IMG/VR virus record: IMGVR_UViG_3300035661_000159
Location: 1 to 39,083 of that record
Source: a virus
Direction: 5' to 3' (one strand)
Length of the DNA stretch: 39,083 nt
The notes under the pieces were generated by a model that was not told the origin of the DNA, did no database searches, and saw only the letters and a list, made by a program, of their open reading frames with translations. The position numbers and the translations under genes were made by a program. Shown here in pieces: positions 15,876-24,803 of this stretch. Each line of letters begins with the position of its first letter. The first letter of the stretch is position 1.

Positions 15876-15901
15876 ATCCCACCCTGTTACCAAGGCGGGA
15901 T
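15876..15901 (-). terminator. Hairpin terminator downstream of the coat gene
   Basis: On the - strand ATCCCGCC pairs with GGTGGGAT (eight pairs, one G-U) across a 10-base loop, just after the coat stop. TCTTTTT follows after a few bases. It would end part of the transcription after the coat gene, giving coat more mRNA than the tail genes. Confidence 0.6.
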
Positions 15902-15906
15902 ATTTA

Positions 15907-17049
15907 TTAGCCCTTCAAAACAGCGATGTTAGCAGGCTTCCATGCTTTAACGCCCCAAGCAGCGCCAACTAAAATCATGGCCTTCTTGAAACCTTTATAC
16001 ACGGAAACTTCAAACACCAGACCGCTTACTGGGTCTTGTACTGTCATCACATCAGAAGCAGCATCGCCGCCTATAGGTGATGCTGGTGGACGCATCGCAA
16101 ATTCAGCAGCACCACGCAACAAGGCAAAGTTTGGTGTATATGAGTTTGTAATAGTCATTGCAACAGCGGAGGCCGCCAAAGCTAGACGCAAACCAGTTGC
16201 AGCGATTGTCAAAATACCACCGGTAAAGTTGTCCACAATGTACTGGTTGGTATCGCCTGCGAAAGTAACAACATCACCTTTCAGGATTGTTCCAGAGCCA
16301 GTAATCAGTGTGATTGCAGTTGCACCAATAGCATATCCGGCAGTGTTTGAAGTGTAACCAGTGCCAGTGCCTTTTGTGAAGGCACGGATACCAGCAGACT
16401 CTTTCAACATCAAGCCTTGTAGGTCAAGCAAAGTACCACGGCGGAGCATATCTGTTGAACCAGACTCATTCGCCTTTTGCAGTTGCGCCAAGTTACGGAG
16501 CTTTGTTCCTGCAATAGTGTTAAGAATCATTGACACTTCGCCACCATCAACAGCCGCGCCGTTATCCACCAAAATTTGACGAATCTCGGCAACTTCTGCG
16601 AATGAAGATGCGAATGGAGTAGTACCAGATGTACCAAAAGCGCGAGAAGCGTTTGTAGAAATCTCCAAGCACATATCCACTTCGGCCTCGTTGACCAGTG
16701 TACGCATTGCCTGCTTGATTTGGTCTCCATAAATGGTTTCATAACCAGCGCCAGCATTAACAAACTTAATATCCTCACCAGTCCAAGGAATCTGAATACC
16801 ACGCTGTTTTGTGATAGTCATAGTCTTGTTGTCAACTGTTTGGTCTGTGCCTTCTGGGATTGTCATCGCAGGAGCAATGTTACCAGCCAAAACTTCACGG
16901 GTGAAATGTGAGCGAACAGTCTGGCCGATGGCCGCGCCTTCCGTTCCAGTGTTTACCATGACAGATGGAATTGCACCAACCAATTCACGACCCACTATAT
17001 CTGCAGCCTTATACATATCTGCTGCTAATGCGCTTAATACGTTCGACAT
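15907..17049 (-). CDS. Major capsid protein, P22 coat (gp5) family
   Basis: This 380-residue protein opens MSNVLSALAADMYKAADIVG and has GRELVGAIPSVMVNTG then QTVRSHFTR, typical of the P22-type coat family used by many siphophages. A beta-rich segment (about residues 225-300, GYAIGATAITLITGSGTILKGD in pieces) corresponds to the inserted domain. SYTPNFALLRGAAEFAMRPP and GLVFEVSVYKGFKKAMILVG complete the HK97-fold core. The ribosome site AAGGGAG is strong. A scaffold gene precedes it and a partial terminator follows, as expected for the most abundant protein. Confidence 0.9.
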   Translation of the reverse strand: MSNVLSALAADMYKAADIVGRELVGAIPSVMVNTGTEGAAIGQTVRSHFTREVLAGNIAPAMTIPEGTDQTVDNKTMTITKQRGIQIPWTGEDIKFVNAGAGYETIYGDQIKQAMRTLVNEAEVDMCLEISTNASRAFGTSGTTPFASSFAEVAEIRQILVDNGAAVDGGEVSMILNTIAGTKLRNLAQLQKANESGSTDMLRRGTLLDLQGLMLKESAGIRAFTKGTGTGYTSNTAGYAIGATAITLITGSGTILKGDVVTFAGDTNQYIVDNFTGGILTIAATGLRLALAASAVAMTITNSYTPNFALLRGAAEFAMRPPASPIGGDAASDVMTVQDPVSGLVFEVSVYKGFKKAMILVGAAWGVKAWKPANIAVLKG

Positions 17050-17072
17050 TTTACTGCTCCCTTAAAAAAAGA

Positions 17073-17702
17073 TTATGTTACCGCCCCGCCATCTTTTGCG
17101 AATGCTGCCCGTTCGGACTGATTCATCGCATCAAATTGTGCGCGGGTCGCTGATTTTTGTGATGCACCCTTGCCATTCCCACCATTCGCGCTACCGCCAG
17201 AATTGAAATTTGCCGTAACGAAATGCTTTCCCTCTTCACCGGATGCCCATTCAGATATAGCTACGGACAACTCTTTATCGCCAAACATTGCCTTTCGGTT
17301 TTCACCGTCAGCCAACACTTGAGCATTCCCGCGCAGCATTGCTACGGCAGCCTTTTGATGAACAGGGTTTGTTACTCCATGCTTCGATAACTCAGCCAAA
17401 AGACCATTATCAATTAACAACTTCTGCGTGAAACCGGACTCAGATTTTAATTGCGCGGCAATCGTTTCATTTGACTTAGCCAAATCTTTTACTGCCTTTT
17501 GAGCGGCAACTAAATCAGCGTGCAATTTATCTTTCTCTTCTTCCAAATCTGCTACAACTTGCGGGTCAATTTCTTGCCCCTTCTTAGCCTGTTTCAGACT
17601 TGCAATAAGTTCAGAATTTTTCTTCTGTAATCCCACTACAGCATCACTAATTAATTTCTCTACTGCATCTTTTGTTTCTTGGTCATTAATATCAAACGGC
17701 AT
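17073..17702 (-). CDS. Capsid scaffolding protein
   Basis: This 209-residue, highly charged, mostly helical protein lies directly before the coat gene. It has a long coiled coil (EEEKDKLHADLVAAQKAV in pieces, residues about 50-90). The C-terminal half is Gly/Ser/Asn-rich (GGSANGGNGKGAS) and ends in a small basic segment (KSATRAQFDAMNQSERAAFA) of the type that binds coat protein. Size, composition and position identify a scaffold. No protease gene is visible, so the scaffold probably leaves the procapsid intact, as in P22. Confidence 0.85.
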   Translation of the reverse strand: MPFDINDQETKDAVEKLISDAVVGLQKKNSELIASLKQAKKGQEIDPQVVADLEEEKDKLHADLVAAQKAVKDLAKSNETIAAQLKSESGFTQKLLIDNGLLAELSKHGVTNPVHQKAAVAMLRGNAQVLADGENRKAMFGDKELSVAISEWASGEEGKHFVTANFNSGGSANGGNGKGASQKSATRAQFDAMNQSERAAFAKDGGAVT

Positions 17703-17743
17703 GGTTTTATCCTTTGGATAGTTAGGGCATAACCCGAAAAGCG

Positions 17744-17758
17744 AGGCGCGTAACGCCT
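17744..17758 (-). terminator. Weak hairpin between minor head gene and scaffold gene
   Basis: On the - strand AGGCG-TTACG-CGCCT forms a 5-bp stem followed by CGCTTTT. It lies in an 86-base gap (17703-17788), the largest inside the late operon. It may be a weak terminator or an mRNA end protecting the scaffold and coat message. I see no promoter in the gap. Confidence 0.35.
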
Positions 17759-17788
17759 ACGGTTTAATTATACATAAAATCATCCAAG

Positions 17789-18817
17789 TCAAGCATATAT
17801 TTCTCTAAGTTCCGCTAAAGTTAAAGGTCGTCCATTCCCGCTTATTAAATCAGCAAGCGTTATCTTCCCACTTCTCCACATATCAGCACGGCCAGAGCCT
17901 AGCACTTCATTCTGGAATGCCGTACCCCTGCGCCTAAGAAAATCATCAAAAGTCGTTCCTTCTGGGACTTGTCCAATTTCACTTGCACGACTCCCTCCAC
18001 CAATCTCAGGAATATTTATACCCAACTCAGCCCATGTTTTTGTAACAGGCACTAGCACGCATCGGTCATTAAAATGAATTGGAGGAACACGATAAGCTAT
18101 GTCATGGCCTTTTGGCTCTTTCGTTTTCATATCCCAAACTTTATCTGCTCTTGCTGCACATAACACACACACATGAGAATCAAGCGCAGTTATCCAGCGC
18201 ATTGAGCTTATCAGTTTTGAGTTCTCTTCAAATACCTTGCTGCGTGCGGCATTTGAAATGCTTGATACGGACGTTTGCACAAGTGATGCAGCGTTTGCCC
18301 TGCTAATGCTAATTGCCTGCCTTACTCTGCTAATTATCGCACCATTGTCCTCACCAGAAACCATCCCTTGCTGAACTGCTGTCTTAAATCGCCAAATCGT
18401 GTCTTCGCTCTGCCTTTCCAGCCAATCAGCAATCACAGCACCTTCAAACATGGTTGAGCCTGCTATCCCCTCAACCATAGCAGGAGTAGGAATTGATACT
18501 TCAATTGAAACAGGAACAGTTCCCTGCATAGATGACACTGTTTGGCTTGTCACTATATTGCTAACGCCGTCCAAGGTATCAAAAAGCTTTAGCTGAACCT
18601 GCTCATAATAATTATTTATTACCTCTTCCGCTTGAGATAAAAGCTTATTTACCCTAGCCCTTCCCCATCTTGTAAGGTCTGAGTCTGACAATACTCCAAA
18701 TAGCTCGCGTTCCATTTCTTGAAATATGGCAATAACTTCTGCGCGAGTGTTCGCGTCTAGCCGGTTAAGATGGAGCTGCATTTCGAGAATGCTGTCAAAT
18801 AGCGACAAGTTAGCCAT
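17789..18817 (-). CDS. Minor head / head morphogenesis protein (SPP1 gp7 / Mu F-like)
   Basis: This 342-residue protein has the Mu F/SPP1 gp7 domain in its second half: SMRWITALDSHVCVLCAARADKVWD, read in pieces, and PPIHFNDRCVLVPV. The C-x2-C pair and the later H-x3-R-C are the conserved metal-like cluster of this family. The N-terminal half is helical (EMERELFGVLSDSDLTRW). The protein is a minor head component made with the portal, and in SPP1 it is ejected with DNA. The ribosome site is weak, so it may rely on coupling with the adaptor gene three bases upstream. Confidence 0.85.
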   Translation of the reverse strand: MANLSLFDSILEMQLHLNRLDANTRAEVIAIFQEMERELFGVLSDSDLTRWGRARVNKLLSQAEEVINNYYEQVQLKLFDTLDGVSNIVTSQTVSSMQGTVPVSIEVSIPTPAMVEGIAGSTMFEGAVIADWLERQSEDTIWRFKTAVQQGMVSGEDNGAIISRVRQAISISRANAASLVQTSVSSISNAARSKVFEENSKLISSMRWITALDSHVCVLCAARADKVWDMKTKEPKGHDIAYRVPPIHFNDRCVLVPVTKTWAELGINIPEIGGGSRASEIGQVPEGTTFDDFLRRRGTAFQNEVLGSGRADMWRSGKITLADLISGNGRPLTLAELREIYA

Positions 18818-18819
18818 TT

Positions 18820-19116
18820 TTACTGATCTTTAACAATCAATCTAAATGAGCGCTCATCAATGCGGCCACCTGTTGTTGTTATTCTATTGGTTATCTTATA
18901 AGTTGCTCCCGATGTACCTCCATCTGCGAATGTCGTTGTTACCGCGCCAGATATTGATTCACCACTAAGGTTTATACCTGCATCAGCCGTCCAAGTGCTT
19001 AAAGATATTGTGTCACCTGTAACTAGCCACTCTGACCAGTCATTTGAATAATCCAGCTTCGAGGCGGGGTCTTTGTCAATAAAGTAACCGGAAGAGTCTA
19101 AGCCGTAAGTTTTCAT
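18820..19116 (-). CDS. Phage fibre-tail adaptor-like protein (98 aa)
   Basis: This 98-residue beta-rich protein has DPASKLDYSNDWSEWL, SLSTWTADAGINL and TYKITNRITTTGGRIDERSF. It is a well-conserved small phage family that carries the database label 'fiber-tail adaptor'. The DW-W and NR-TT-GR-D-RS motifs are unmistakable. It overlaps the large repeat protein gene by 4 bases, so the two are probably made together. Direct functional proof for the family is not known to me. Confidence 0.75.
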   Translation of the reverse strand: MKTYGLDSSGYFIDKDPASKLDYSNDWSEWLVTGDTISLSTWTADAGINLSGESISGAVTTTFADGGTSGATYKITNRITTTGGRIDERSFRLIVKDQ

Positions 19117-21941
19117 TTTTTTATCCTATCTTGCGCTTGTATGTAAAAAGTTCGTTCCTGAATTCTGCTTGGCAGAACCCGATTTTGCCGCTGAACAAAA
19201 AACTTTGTGAATAATGTTGCAACAAATGAAATCCCACTATAAGCAGTATTTATTAAGCCAACAAATGCGATACTAGCGCTTATTGATTTTGATGTGTTCT
19301 TTATTATTGAGCCAGCAAGTGCAAGTGTGCCGCCCAAGCTTTTAAATGCTTCCTTTCCTATCACACCAGAAAATGCCAAGCTTCCGCCAATACTCATTAT
19401 TCTGACTTTTGCTGATGCAATAAATCCACTTAATACTATAGAGCCTATTATATTTCTACTAGATTTTTTAGTAATTATTCCTATAGATGAAAGTAATCCG
19501 ACGGAATTTTTCGCTATTTTCTTGCCAATTCCACCACTAAACACAAGCGTTCCACCTACCGACACAAAGCGCGCCTTGATGTTGCTCAAGATTCCAGTGA
19601 ATGATAATCCTCCTTGCATTGATTTTATGTACCGCTTGGCTATCAAGCCAGAGAATGAAACGCTACCCGATACACCACGAGATACTGCCTTGGTGATAGC
19701 ACCAGAAAAACCCAGCACACCTCCGACAGCCTGAGTATAAAGTATTCCACCCACCTGCTTGATAGCACCGAGCACGCCAGACATTGATAGCGCGCCGGTA
19801 ATGGTTTTTTTTGTAGTCTTTATCACCGAACCAGTAAATGACAAGCTGCCTGCAATTGATTTTGCAGCGCGCTTAATTAATCCGCCGGTAAATGACAAGC
19901 TGCCGAATGCAAGCTTGGATGTAGTCTTGGATATACTACCAGCCATTGATAGCGTACCGCCAACGGCACTAACGAATAATCGACTGGCGGCCAAGGAACC
20001 CAAAAATGACAAGCCGCCTGCTACGGAACGTCTGGTAAGTTTTAAGGAGACGCCAATAAAAGATAATCCGCCCGTAATAAATTTCGAGGTGGCACGAGAC
20101 ACAATACCACTGGAAAATGAAAGTGTACCGGCAGTAGCCTTATTATATTGAGTTCCAGTCGCGACCGCTTCAAAGAACCTAGCAGCAATAGTCTGCGATG
20201 CTCCTGCTTCTTTTAATTTAATAAGATTGCTGCTAGTTATTTTTCCGCTTGCCTGAATGCGCCGCCATGGGCTATAGGCAGCATGAATATTTAATCCAGC
20301 TTGCTGAGAGGTCGCTGTGCCATAGGCATTTGTTGTCACACAGCGCCGCTGCGAACCATCATCCCCAAGTGTTAGTGCCCCCGTTGTATAACTAGCCGAG
20401 GTTGCGCCACTTATATCCCCCCATGTCCCACTGAAAAGCTGCCATTGGTAACTGGTCGCATAAGTATCAATAACATTAAATGTTGCAGTGCCGCCTATTT
20501 TAACAACCTGCGATTGTGGCTGCAGGGTAATCAGCGGGGGTGGATTGGCAACATAAGGCCGGAACCCAACCATCGCTCCAGCAAACGTCGGGCTGCTTGC
20601 CTGCAAAGCCCATGGGATTGATTCTGTTGCAACTGAGTATGTTATTTTGCGAGCAGCAGTTCCATTCCCTCCGTTGTCATTGCCATCACAATACCATCCT
20701 GCCGGATATATAGGCTGATCGCCAAAGCCACCGGGTGTTTCCATCGAGCTGATAATAAGTGTACCAGCATAGGTGTCTGCATTGGGAGCGGGTATGGTTA
20801 ATGAGGTTTTTAAATCGCGAGGCGTAGATGCCCAGTCTAGCGGGGCAGCAGCATTGCCCTGCCATTCAAATATGCGCATACCTGCCGATACACCAAGACC
20901 TGTCGCAGCGATCGTGTACGTTCCGGTATATGTCGCCGGAACCACCAAGTAGGCAATAAATGGATGCGCGCCGCCTGCTGGATTACTGACAATAACTGTA
21001 AAATTATTACCCTTATTGTCTGAAATTATAATCGAGCCATTATCTGTCGATGAGCCTCCTTCAACAACAATGAGATTGCCGGACACGGGAAGCACTTCAA
21101 AGCTGGCAGCCAGTGTACCGTCAGATGTTCCACCGTAAGAAACTTTAATCGGAGATTGTCTGACCGCATATCCTGCAGGAACTAAATTCGTATTATCAAG
21201 ACCCGATGAAACCGCGCCAAGTCCAACAGAAAGATTCCTTCCATTTCCTGATCTATCCGATATATCCGCTGCGCCGGATACCCATTCCATCAGGTAATCA
21301 CCCCATGCCGAGGTGTCGACAGAAGTTTGCAGCGCGATTGCATTTATTTCAGCTTCGGTCGGCTTAGTTGACCGGCTAAACACCTTCATGTGGGACATGC
21401 TAAAGACATTGGCATCGCCCGCTTGTATATCACCGCCTATCCCGATGCTACTCAGCGCACCCGGTGTCCATGCTGGCTGGCTAGTCAGCGTTCGATAACT
21501 CGCTACCGTAACAGCCGCTTCGTTATAGACAAACGGTGAGCCAACTCCAAACTTGACCCACTGGCGCATGACAATGCCATTCGTACCGTCGACAATAAAT
21601 TGCCAAGCACTGAACACCCATCCTATATACTGATCTTCGGCAGCCACTTGGGTGATGTAACCCATGTAGTCCCCTATTCCGAGCACAGTTACGTTCTGGT
21701 TGAAATAGGAATCTGTCGGCGAGTTCGTCGCAAACATATTCCCTGTAACGCACCAGATGCCCCAGTTAGTTCCTTTTACGGTGAATGGGTACTTATTAGG
21801 CGCTGAGTAGGGATACCCAGATTGAACAGGATTTTTTGTCCAGCACGTTAGCAGCACGCCAGCAGTTATGTCCGGTACAGCGTTGGATAGCTGAAGTATG
21901 TTGTTATTACCCCCGGCTCCCAGTAAAAGACTGTTGCTCAT
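19113..21941 (-). CDS. Large virion surface protein: LamG-like, Ig-like, then 16 GxLSFxG repeats
   Basis: This 942-residue protein has three parts. Residues 1-230 look like a concanavalin/LamG-type jelly roll (GIWCVTGNMFAT; AEINAIALQTSVD). After a second beta domain comes a probable Ig-like I-set domain near 470-555 (LQPQSQVVKIGGTATFNV; SYQWQLFSGTW). About 300 residues then form 16 units of 18-24 residues with the pattern G-x-LSF-x-G-x-I-x-K-x3-K-S. The C-terminus is basic (RIQERTFYIQAQDRIKK). It lies between portal and minor head genes and is coupled to the adaptor-like gene, so it is probably a head- or neck-attached fibre. Confidence 0.75.
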   Translation of the reverse strand: MSNSLLLGAGGNNNILQLSNAVPDITAGVLLTCWTKNPVQSGYPYSAPNKYPFTVKGTNWGIWCVTGNMFATNSPTDSYFNQNVTVLGIGDYMGYITQVAAEDQYIGWVFSAWQFIVDGTNGIVMRQWVKFGVGSPFVYNEAAVTVASYRTLTSQPAWTPGALSSIGIGGDIQAGDANVFSMSHMKVFSRSTKPTEAEINAIALQTSVDTSAWGDYLMEWVSGAADISDRSGNGRNLSVGLGAVSSGLDNTNLVPAGYAVRQSPIKVSYGGTSDGTLAASFEVLPVSGNLIVVEGGSSTDNGSIIISDNKGNNFTVIVSNPAGGAHPFIAYLVVPATYTGTYTIAATGLGVSAGMRIFEWQGNAAAPLDWASTPRDLKTSLTIPAPNADTYAGTLIISSMETPGGFGDQPIYPAGWYCDGNDNGGNGTAARKITYSVATESIPWALQASSPTFAGAMVGFRPYVANPPPLITLQPQSQVVKIGGTATFNVIDTYATSYQWQLFSGTWGDISGATSASYTTGALTLGDDGSQRRCVTTNAYGTATSQQAGLNIHAAYSPWRRIQASGKITSSNLIKLKEAGASQTIAARFFEAVATGTQYNKATAGTLSFSSGIVSRATSKFITGGLSFIGVSLKLTRRSVAGGLSFLGSLAASRLFVSAVGGTLSMAGSISKTTSKLAFGSLSFTGGLIKRAAKSIAGSLSFTGSVIKTTKKTITGALSMSGVLGAIKQVGGILYTQAVGGVLGFSGAITKAVSRGVSGSVSFSGLIAKRYIKSMQGGLSFTGILSNIKARFVSVGGTLVFSGGIGKKIAKNSVGLLSSIGIITKKSSRNIIGSIVLSGFIASAKVRIMSIGGSLAFSGVIGKEAFKSLGGTLALAGSIIKNTSKSISASIAFVGLINTAYSGISFVATLFTKFFVQRQNRVLPSRIQERTFYIQAQDRIKK

Positions 21942-21942
21942 C

Positions 21943-22737
21943 TTATCCGTTGATTACATCAATAACCAATTCAGGCGTACTAGTTGCCGTGCTATCAGCA
22001 CTCACAATCATAACCAGCGCACTATCCGTGAACACAATCGGCAGGCCGGTCGATAGTGCATCCTGTACGACTCCATCGTTGGCAACACGTATGCGAACTT
22101 CTCCTAATGGCCTCATCACCATCAAGTTAAATGTACCAGCAGAAGCTACCGAACCCGCCACACCAGTAACGCCCTGTATGCCCTTGTCGCCAGCCAATAA
22201 AGGAAGTTGAAACATGCGGCCTGCAATCATAGCGGCAGGGCAGGCAATTATACCTGTGCTGTGAGCCGCACCTGATTCGTTGTTGTAGTTTACGTTGACG
22301 TTCTGCACCAGTGTTCCCGCTGTGACTTGTTCAAGCCATAGCTCAAGTCCAGTATAGTCCGTTCCACCCGGCACTCTACTAGAATAACTGGTCGGACTAT
22401 TACCGGACGTACTAACGTTGAACGCATAAGCGCCAGCCTTCCATAGCATGTCATAAAGCTGAATGCGGCAGGCCACTTGGCTGTTTCCTTCTATGCGCGA
22501 GATGTATCCGGTATTGCTTCCGCCAAAAGCATTGATAACCGGGCATCCGGCTGTTGCATCTGTAGGAACTACACCAGTTGTTGTACTTGTTCCAGCAAGT
22601 ACACCGCCGCCGGGAACACCTGCCAGATCAAATACACTGAATGGTGCGGCTGCAACTGCGGTGCGTGAAGCTGATCTATTTATCAATACTCGCTGTTTTG
22701 CGGCAGCGATGATTCCATCTACTGTCGTAATTGTCAT
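21943..22737 (-). CDS. Virion-associated protein of unknown function (264 aa)
   Basis: This protein starts MTITTVDGIIAAAKQR with AGVPGGGVLAGTSTTTGVVP soon after, then beta-rich Gly/Ser/Thr sequence and LLAGDKGIQGVTGVAGSVAS, ending in ELVIDVING. Proteins of this length with the same opening lie between portal and adaptor genes in related siphophages and are taken as structural. It is separated from its neighbours by one to three bases. It may be a decoration or collar subunit. No enzymatic motif is seen. Confidence 0.6.
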   Translation of the reverse strand: MTITTVDGIIAAAKQRVLINRSASRTAVAAAPFSVFDLAGVPGGGVLAGTSTTTGVVPTDATAGCPVINAFGGSNTGYISRIEGNSQVACRIQLYDMLWKAGAYAFNVSTSGNSPTSYSSRVPGGTDYTGLELWLEQVTAGTLVQNVNVNYNNESGAAHSTGIIACPAAMIAGRMFQLPLLAGDKGIQGVTGVAGSVASAGTFNLMVMRPLGEVRIRVANDGVVQDALSTGLPIVFTDSALVMIVSADSTATSTPELVIDVING

Positions 22738-22740
22738 GGC

Positions 22741-23352
22741 TTAACCACCATCCGCAATTGTCAGCGTGTAGGTAAACTGAATACTGTCTCCCGATGCCGT
22801 ATTAATTGCAGCAAATACAGTACGGTCAAGCAAAATACCAGCCGCAGCAGCATTAAATATCCCATGTTCGGTTACAGCGGCAACACCGTCAAATGTCAAC
22901 GTACCTACAGATTGATACGTTTTCGTAGTAGAGCCAACCTGAGTGCCAACTGAGCGGGTGGAGTCTGGGTTTAAAACGGTAGTGCATTCAGCGCCCAAAG
23001 CGGTATCGCCAATTGCCTCGGCCACGGCACCTGTTCCGCATCCATGATATTTAAACGTGGACACGTCAGCAGCACCAGCGGAATTATTCATATCATCGCG
23101 CAAGTAGTTAACGAATGCAGTTGTAACAACGCGCTTTCCGATACATCCAAGGTCAACATGCTTGGCTTGATACCATTTAGGATTTGCGCGAGTCAGTACC
23201 GCATCCACAGTACCGAATGCGGCTACGCGGCCTTCATAAGCACCAAGGGTGCGAGCAATCGCACCTTCTATTACGATGTAAGAGCCAAGATAGAACGCTC
23301 TCCAATGAGCCTTCCAGTTACGCACTGCATAAAATAATTTATCAAATTTCAT
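22741..23352 (-). CDS. Virion-associated beta-rich protein of unknown function (203 aa)
   Basis: This gene follows the portal gene. The N-terminal half has a basic/aromatic patch (FYAVRNWKAHWRAFYLGSY). The C-terminal half contains VLNPDSTRSVGTQVGSTTK and GIFNAAAAGILLDRTVF, then GDSIQFTYTLTIADGG, a pattern I recall from structural proteins in similar head clusters. An ssRNA or enzyme role is not suggested by anything visible. A head decoration role is possible. Confidence 0.6.
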   Translation of the reverse strand: MKFDKLFYAVRNWKAHWRAFYLGSYIVIEGAIARTLGAYEGRVAAFGTVDAVLTRANPKWYQAKHVDLGCIGKRVVTTAFVNYLRDDMNNSAGAADVSTFKYHGCGTGAVAEAIGDTALGAECTTVLNPDSTRSVGTQVGSTTKTYQSVGTLTFDGVAAVTEHGIFNAAAAGILLDRTVFAAINTASGDSIQFTYTLTIADGG

Positions 23353-23357
23353 TTTGT

Positions 23358-24803
23358 TTATCCCTTTGCTGGTTTCGGTTTCATTGGTGATGCGGCTGAC
23401 ATTTTTGGTGCACTTTCGTTAATTCTACTCTGTTCCTCTTCAAAAGTTACATCATCTTGGATTATTTCACCTGATTTTAGGTTTTCAAATAGAACATTCT
23501 GACTAATTGCACCAGCCTGCCAAGCAGATACTAGCGCGGTAATATCCACGGATGTTAAGGTAGCCGGAACAAAATCACGGTTAATCTCGCATTTAACCTC
23601 GCTTTTATCCCCCGCCCACTCAGACATCCATCCTAAAGAGCGGGAAATCCCCTTGCTAACAGACAATGCGACTTGCGACAAAAGACTTTCTTCACCCTTA
23701 CGATGTTGTGCCACAGCCTCCGCAGTTTCAACACTGGCACGCTGCGACTCAAGCATTCTCGCGCCAAGAATTGCCATTTCAGCCTTTTTGCTGTCCAGAT
23801 TGGTACGTAACGCATTAAACTGACTTGCCACCTCCACATACTGCGCACTTGAACCTTCGCGCGGCAGAATATTAGCAGATGACCCGCCAATATATATTTT
23901 TTCATCCTTTTCTTGGCTTGGGTTGTGTCCAAACACGAATAAAGTTGGCAGGCCAGAGAAATGACAGCCATGCTCATAATCCGCGCTCACCGTATAGTGA
24001 TGTAGGTTCATATTGACCAAATCAATCAAAGGCGGGGTATCTATAGCAGGGAGGTTGCTATCGTCAGAGATAAATACAAATGGGATGTAGCTCAAGGGCT
24101 GACCATTCATCACCGGTACGAAGTCAACCGGCACTCCATTGATTTTAACAATTTCGTCCTTGCCATGCTTGTCGATTCTGAAAAGCCGCTGGCGATAAAT
24201 GCCATTATCAAGACTTAGCACACGGTAGCGCGTTTCATATTCTTTTTCAAATTCGTTTTTCTGTCCGGCCTCGGAAGTTTCAATCAGAACAATCAAACTC
24301 AACACACGGTTGTTGTTTATGGTTGTTTCCATCCAGTTCAAAATTGCCTCAGCCTTATACATCTGAATTGAAGGGCGCACGCCAGCAGCCTCAACCTGCG
24401 CTTTGGTAGCACCCTCCAAGTTCGCGGCCTTCGGATAATCAGTAAGAAGCCCAATTCGGCCAACAGTTAAAACCTCTTCCGCCACGGTCATTGCAAGCTC
24501 GGTCAGGCTAGAACCTGAAAGGTCGATGTTTTCAGTTAGCGGTTCAATTTGTTTGGACACTTCAATAATCGGAGGCTTGCGGAACAACATTCCGCGAAGC
24601 CCAGCGATAGTTCGGTATGTCGCATTGAAAAATGGAGTACGGCCTTTACGTGCCTCGTAATCTTCGTCCAATTCATTACTAAGTTTTGGAAGATATTTAG
24701 CGCCACCTTCATGTATTGCGCATTCTCCAACAGAAACATCCCTGCACTTTTTCCACTTGCCCTGCATTGCAGCATAATCTTTGTGTGCCGTCTTTACTGA
24801 CAT
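23358..24803 (-). CDS. Portal protein (DUF4055 family)
   Basis: This 481-residue protein directly after the terminase has the DUF4055 portal layout: KDYAAMQGKWKKCRDVSVGE, YLPKLSNELDEDYEARKGRTP read in pieces, FFNATYRTIAGLRGMLFRKP, and a helical C-terminal crown region (MAILGARMLESQRASVETAEAV). The portal ring is the DNA channel and motor dock. The C-terminus is Pro/Lys-rich. It shares one base with the terminase stop region, giving tight coupling. Confidence 0.9.
   Translation of the reverse strand: MSVKTAHKDYAAMQGKWKKCRDVSVGECAIHEGGAKYLPKLSNELDEDYEARKGRTPFFNATYRTIAGLRGMLFRKPPIIEVSKQIEPLTENIDLSGSSLTELAMTVAEEVLTVGRIGLLTDYPKAANLEGATKAQVEAAGVRPSIQMYKAEAILNWMETTINNNRVLSLIVLIETSEAGQKNEFEKEYETRYRVLSLDNGIYRQRLFRIDKHGKDEIVKINGVPVDFVPVMNGQPLSYIPFVFISDDSNLPAIDTPPLIDLVNMNLHHYTVSADYEHGCHFSGLPTLFVFGHNPSQEKDEKIYIGGSSANILPREGSSAQYVEVASQFNALRTNLDSKKAEMAILGARMLESQRASVETAEAVAQHRKGEESLLSQVALSVSKGISRSLGWMSEWAGDKSEVKCEINRDFVPATLTSVDITALVSAWQAGAISQNVLFENLKSGEIIQDDVTFEEEQSRINESAPKMSAASPMKPKPAKG

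Noticed and set aside
19294-20151. Two long + strand frames opposite the repeat protein
   Set aside because: They mirror the repeat unit of the - strand gene and have no ribosome site or family.
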